DNA from: JBEKZQ01 sp049509675
GTDB lineage: Bacteria; Planctomycetota; Planctomycetia; Pirellulales; Thermoguttaceae
Direction: 5' to 3'
Assembly (NCBI GenBank): GCA_049509675.1
Contig: JBEKZQ010000017.1
Location: forward strand, 1-24,933
DNA: 24,933 nt
The notes under the pieces are model-generated. The model did no database searches. It saw only the letters and a list, made by a program, of their open reading frames with translations, and was not told where the DNA came from. Position numbers and translations under genes: made by a program. This document shows positions 24,516-24,933 of this stretch, piece by piece. Within the stretch, counting starts at the first letter, position 1, and the number at the start of each line of letters is the position of its first letter.

Positions 24516-24544
24516 TTGCCGCTGCCGCCGGAGTGTGTTATCGT
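24516..24544 (+). promoter_or_regulatory. Possible promoter for the PQQ-repeat protein gene
   Basis: TTGCCG (24516-24521), 17-base spacer, TATCGT (24539-24544), each four of six. It would give a leader of about 200 bases that includes the double hairpin. Confidence 0.25.
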
Positions 24545-24617
24545 AAGATCCGGCCGCCCCCAAGAAGGGCGCAAGTGTTCTCTCGCAAGACTAGTGGTCT
24601 GTGCAACTTCAGTTTAC

Positions 24618-24683
24618 GGGTGCCACGGTTGGCTTGCCCAACCGTGTCTTGCTGCACTGCTGGGCAAGCCAGCAGTGGCACCC
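24618..24683. repeat. Double-hairpin inverted repeat with compensatory changes
   Basis: The halves 24618-24646 and 24655-24683 are reverse complements of each other except for a few positions. Each half also folds on itself: CACGGTTGG/CCAACCGTG in the first, CACTGCTGG/CCAGCAGTG in the second, both perfect stems around a CTTG or GCAAG loop. Where the halves differ, both sides of each stem differ together. Confidence 0.85.
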
Positions 24684-24747
24684 AACCCGCAAAGTCGAAA
24701 TGGACAAACTACTACCCGCCTCACGCCCCGCCTGGATCCTGACAATC

Positions 24748-24933
24748 ATGCCTCTGCGACGCCTGCCCGCTTTTCTTCTCCTGCTCGTTGCTGTGATTCC
24801 GCTTGCCCTGCGGGCGGAGAATTGGCCGCAATGGCGCGGGCCGGAGGGCAACGGCGTGACCCACGAAAGCGGACTGCCGGTGGCCTGGAACGAGGGCTCC
24901 GGCATCGTTTGGAAATGCGACCTTCCGCAGTGG
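24748..24933 (+). CDS. PQQ/BamB-like beta-propeller repeat protein, N-terminal part (runs off the window)
   Basis: 62 codons are visible and the frame is open at the window end. A signal peptide (MPLRRLPAFLLLLVAVIPLA, cleavage near LRA/EN) is followed by NWPQWRGPEGNGVTHESGLP and VAWNEGSGIVWKCDLP, the standard beginning of planctomycete PQQ-binding-like beta-propeller proteins. The domain usually binds partners or cofactors at the envelope. ATG 24700 is in frame and would add 16 residues; neither start has a clear Shine-Dalgarno, and 24748 gives the more typical signal peptide. Confidence 0.8.
   Translation, partial: MPLRRLPAFLLLLVAVIPLALRAENWPQWRGPEGNGVTHESGLPVAWNEGSGIVWKCDLPQW

Larger units (their letters stand above)
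24222..24747. other. 526-base repeat-rich intergenic region between divergent genes
   Basis: Contains the minus-strand promoter of the PEP-CTERM gene (24306-24334), a nested inverted repeat (24359-24491), a possible plus-strand promoter (24516-24544) and a double-hairpin element (24618-24683). No gene was recognised. Confidence 0.6.

Overview
The window looks like a chromosomal segment of a GC-rich planctomycete, most likely near the Pirellulales. The evidence is seen in the sequence: two PEP-CTERM (exosortase-sorted) precursors, a very large protein with the short J-domain-like N-terminus typical of planctomycetes, a leucine-rich-repeat lipoprotein, an N-terminal piece of a PQQ/BamB-like repeat protein opening with an NWPQWRGP motif, and many short palindromic intergenic repeats. 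No rRNA, tRNA or CRISPR array was seen. All family assignments were made by eye from motifs and remembered family members; no database search was run.

Layout. 1-430: the 3' end of a probable ISAs1-type transposase, then a repeat-rich stretch with a 37-bp tandem duplication and two hairpins. 431-4627 (-): a 1398-residue membrane-anchored planctomycete protein with a clear sigma70-like promoter. 4769-9390 (+): a five-gene carbohydrate cluster (SIS-domain isomerase, PfkB kinase, 5-keto-L-gluconate-epimerase-like TIM barrel, unusual RpiB-family isomerase, hexuronate-type MFS importer), split into two blocks by a palindromic element. 9391-9961: a long leader or intergenic region. 9962-11344 (+): one reading frame holding two complete, related PEP-CTERM precursors back to back. 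11478-12752 (-): a secreted protein with a degenerate formylglycine-generating-enzyme fold.

13103-14560 (-) and 14517-16517 (-): a DHA2-type MFS transporter overlapping the end of a Cache-HAMP-PP2C (RsbU-like) sensor phosphatase. Divergent from these, 16741-18491 (+): a CoA-acylating aldehyde dehydrogenase followed by a STAS-domain protein, so a phosphatase and a STAS antagonist, the usual partners of a partner-switching circuit, flank a metabolic enzyme. 18682-20572 (-): an LRR lipoprotein and a transglutaminase-like secreted protein in one probable operon. 20787-21482 (+): a NarL/LuxR-type response regulator. 21614-22075 (-): a small exported protein. 22302-24221 (-): a PEP-CTERM protein with a GH76-like alpha/alpha-barrel. 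24748-24933 (+): the truncated start of a PQQ-repeat protein.

The most interesting points are the sugar cluster with its RpiB paralogue that lacks two conserved histidines, the double PEP-CTERM fusion, the RsbU/ALDH/STAS arrangement, and several families of intergenic inverted repeats, one of which shows compensatory base changes.
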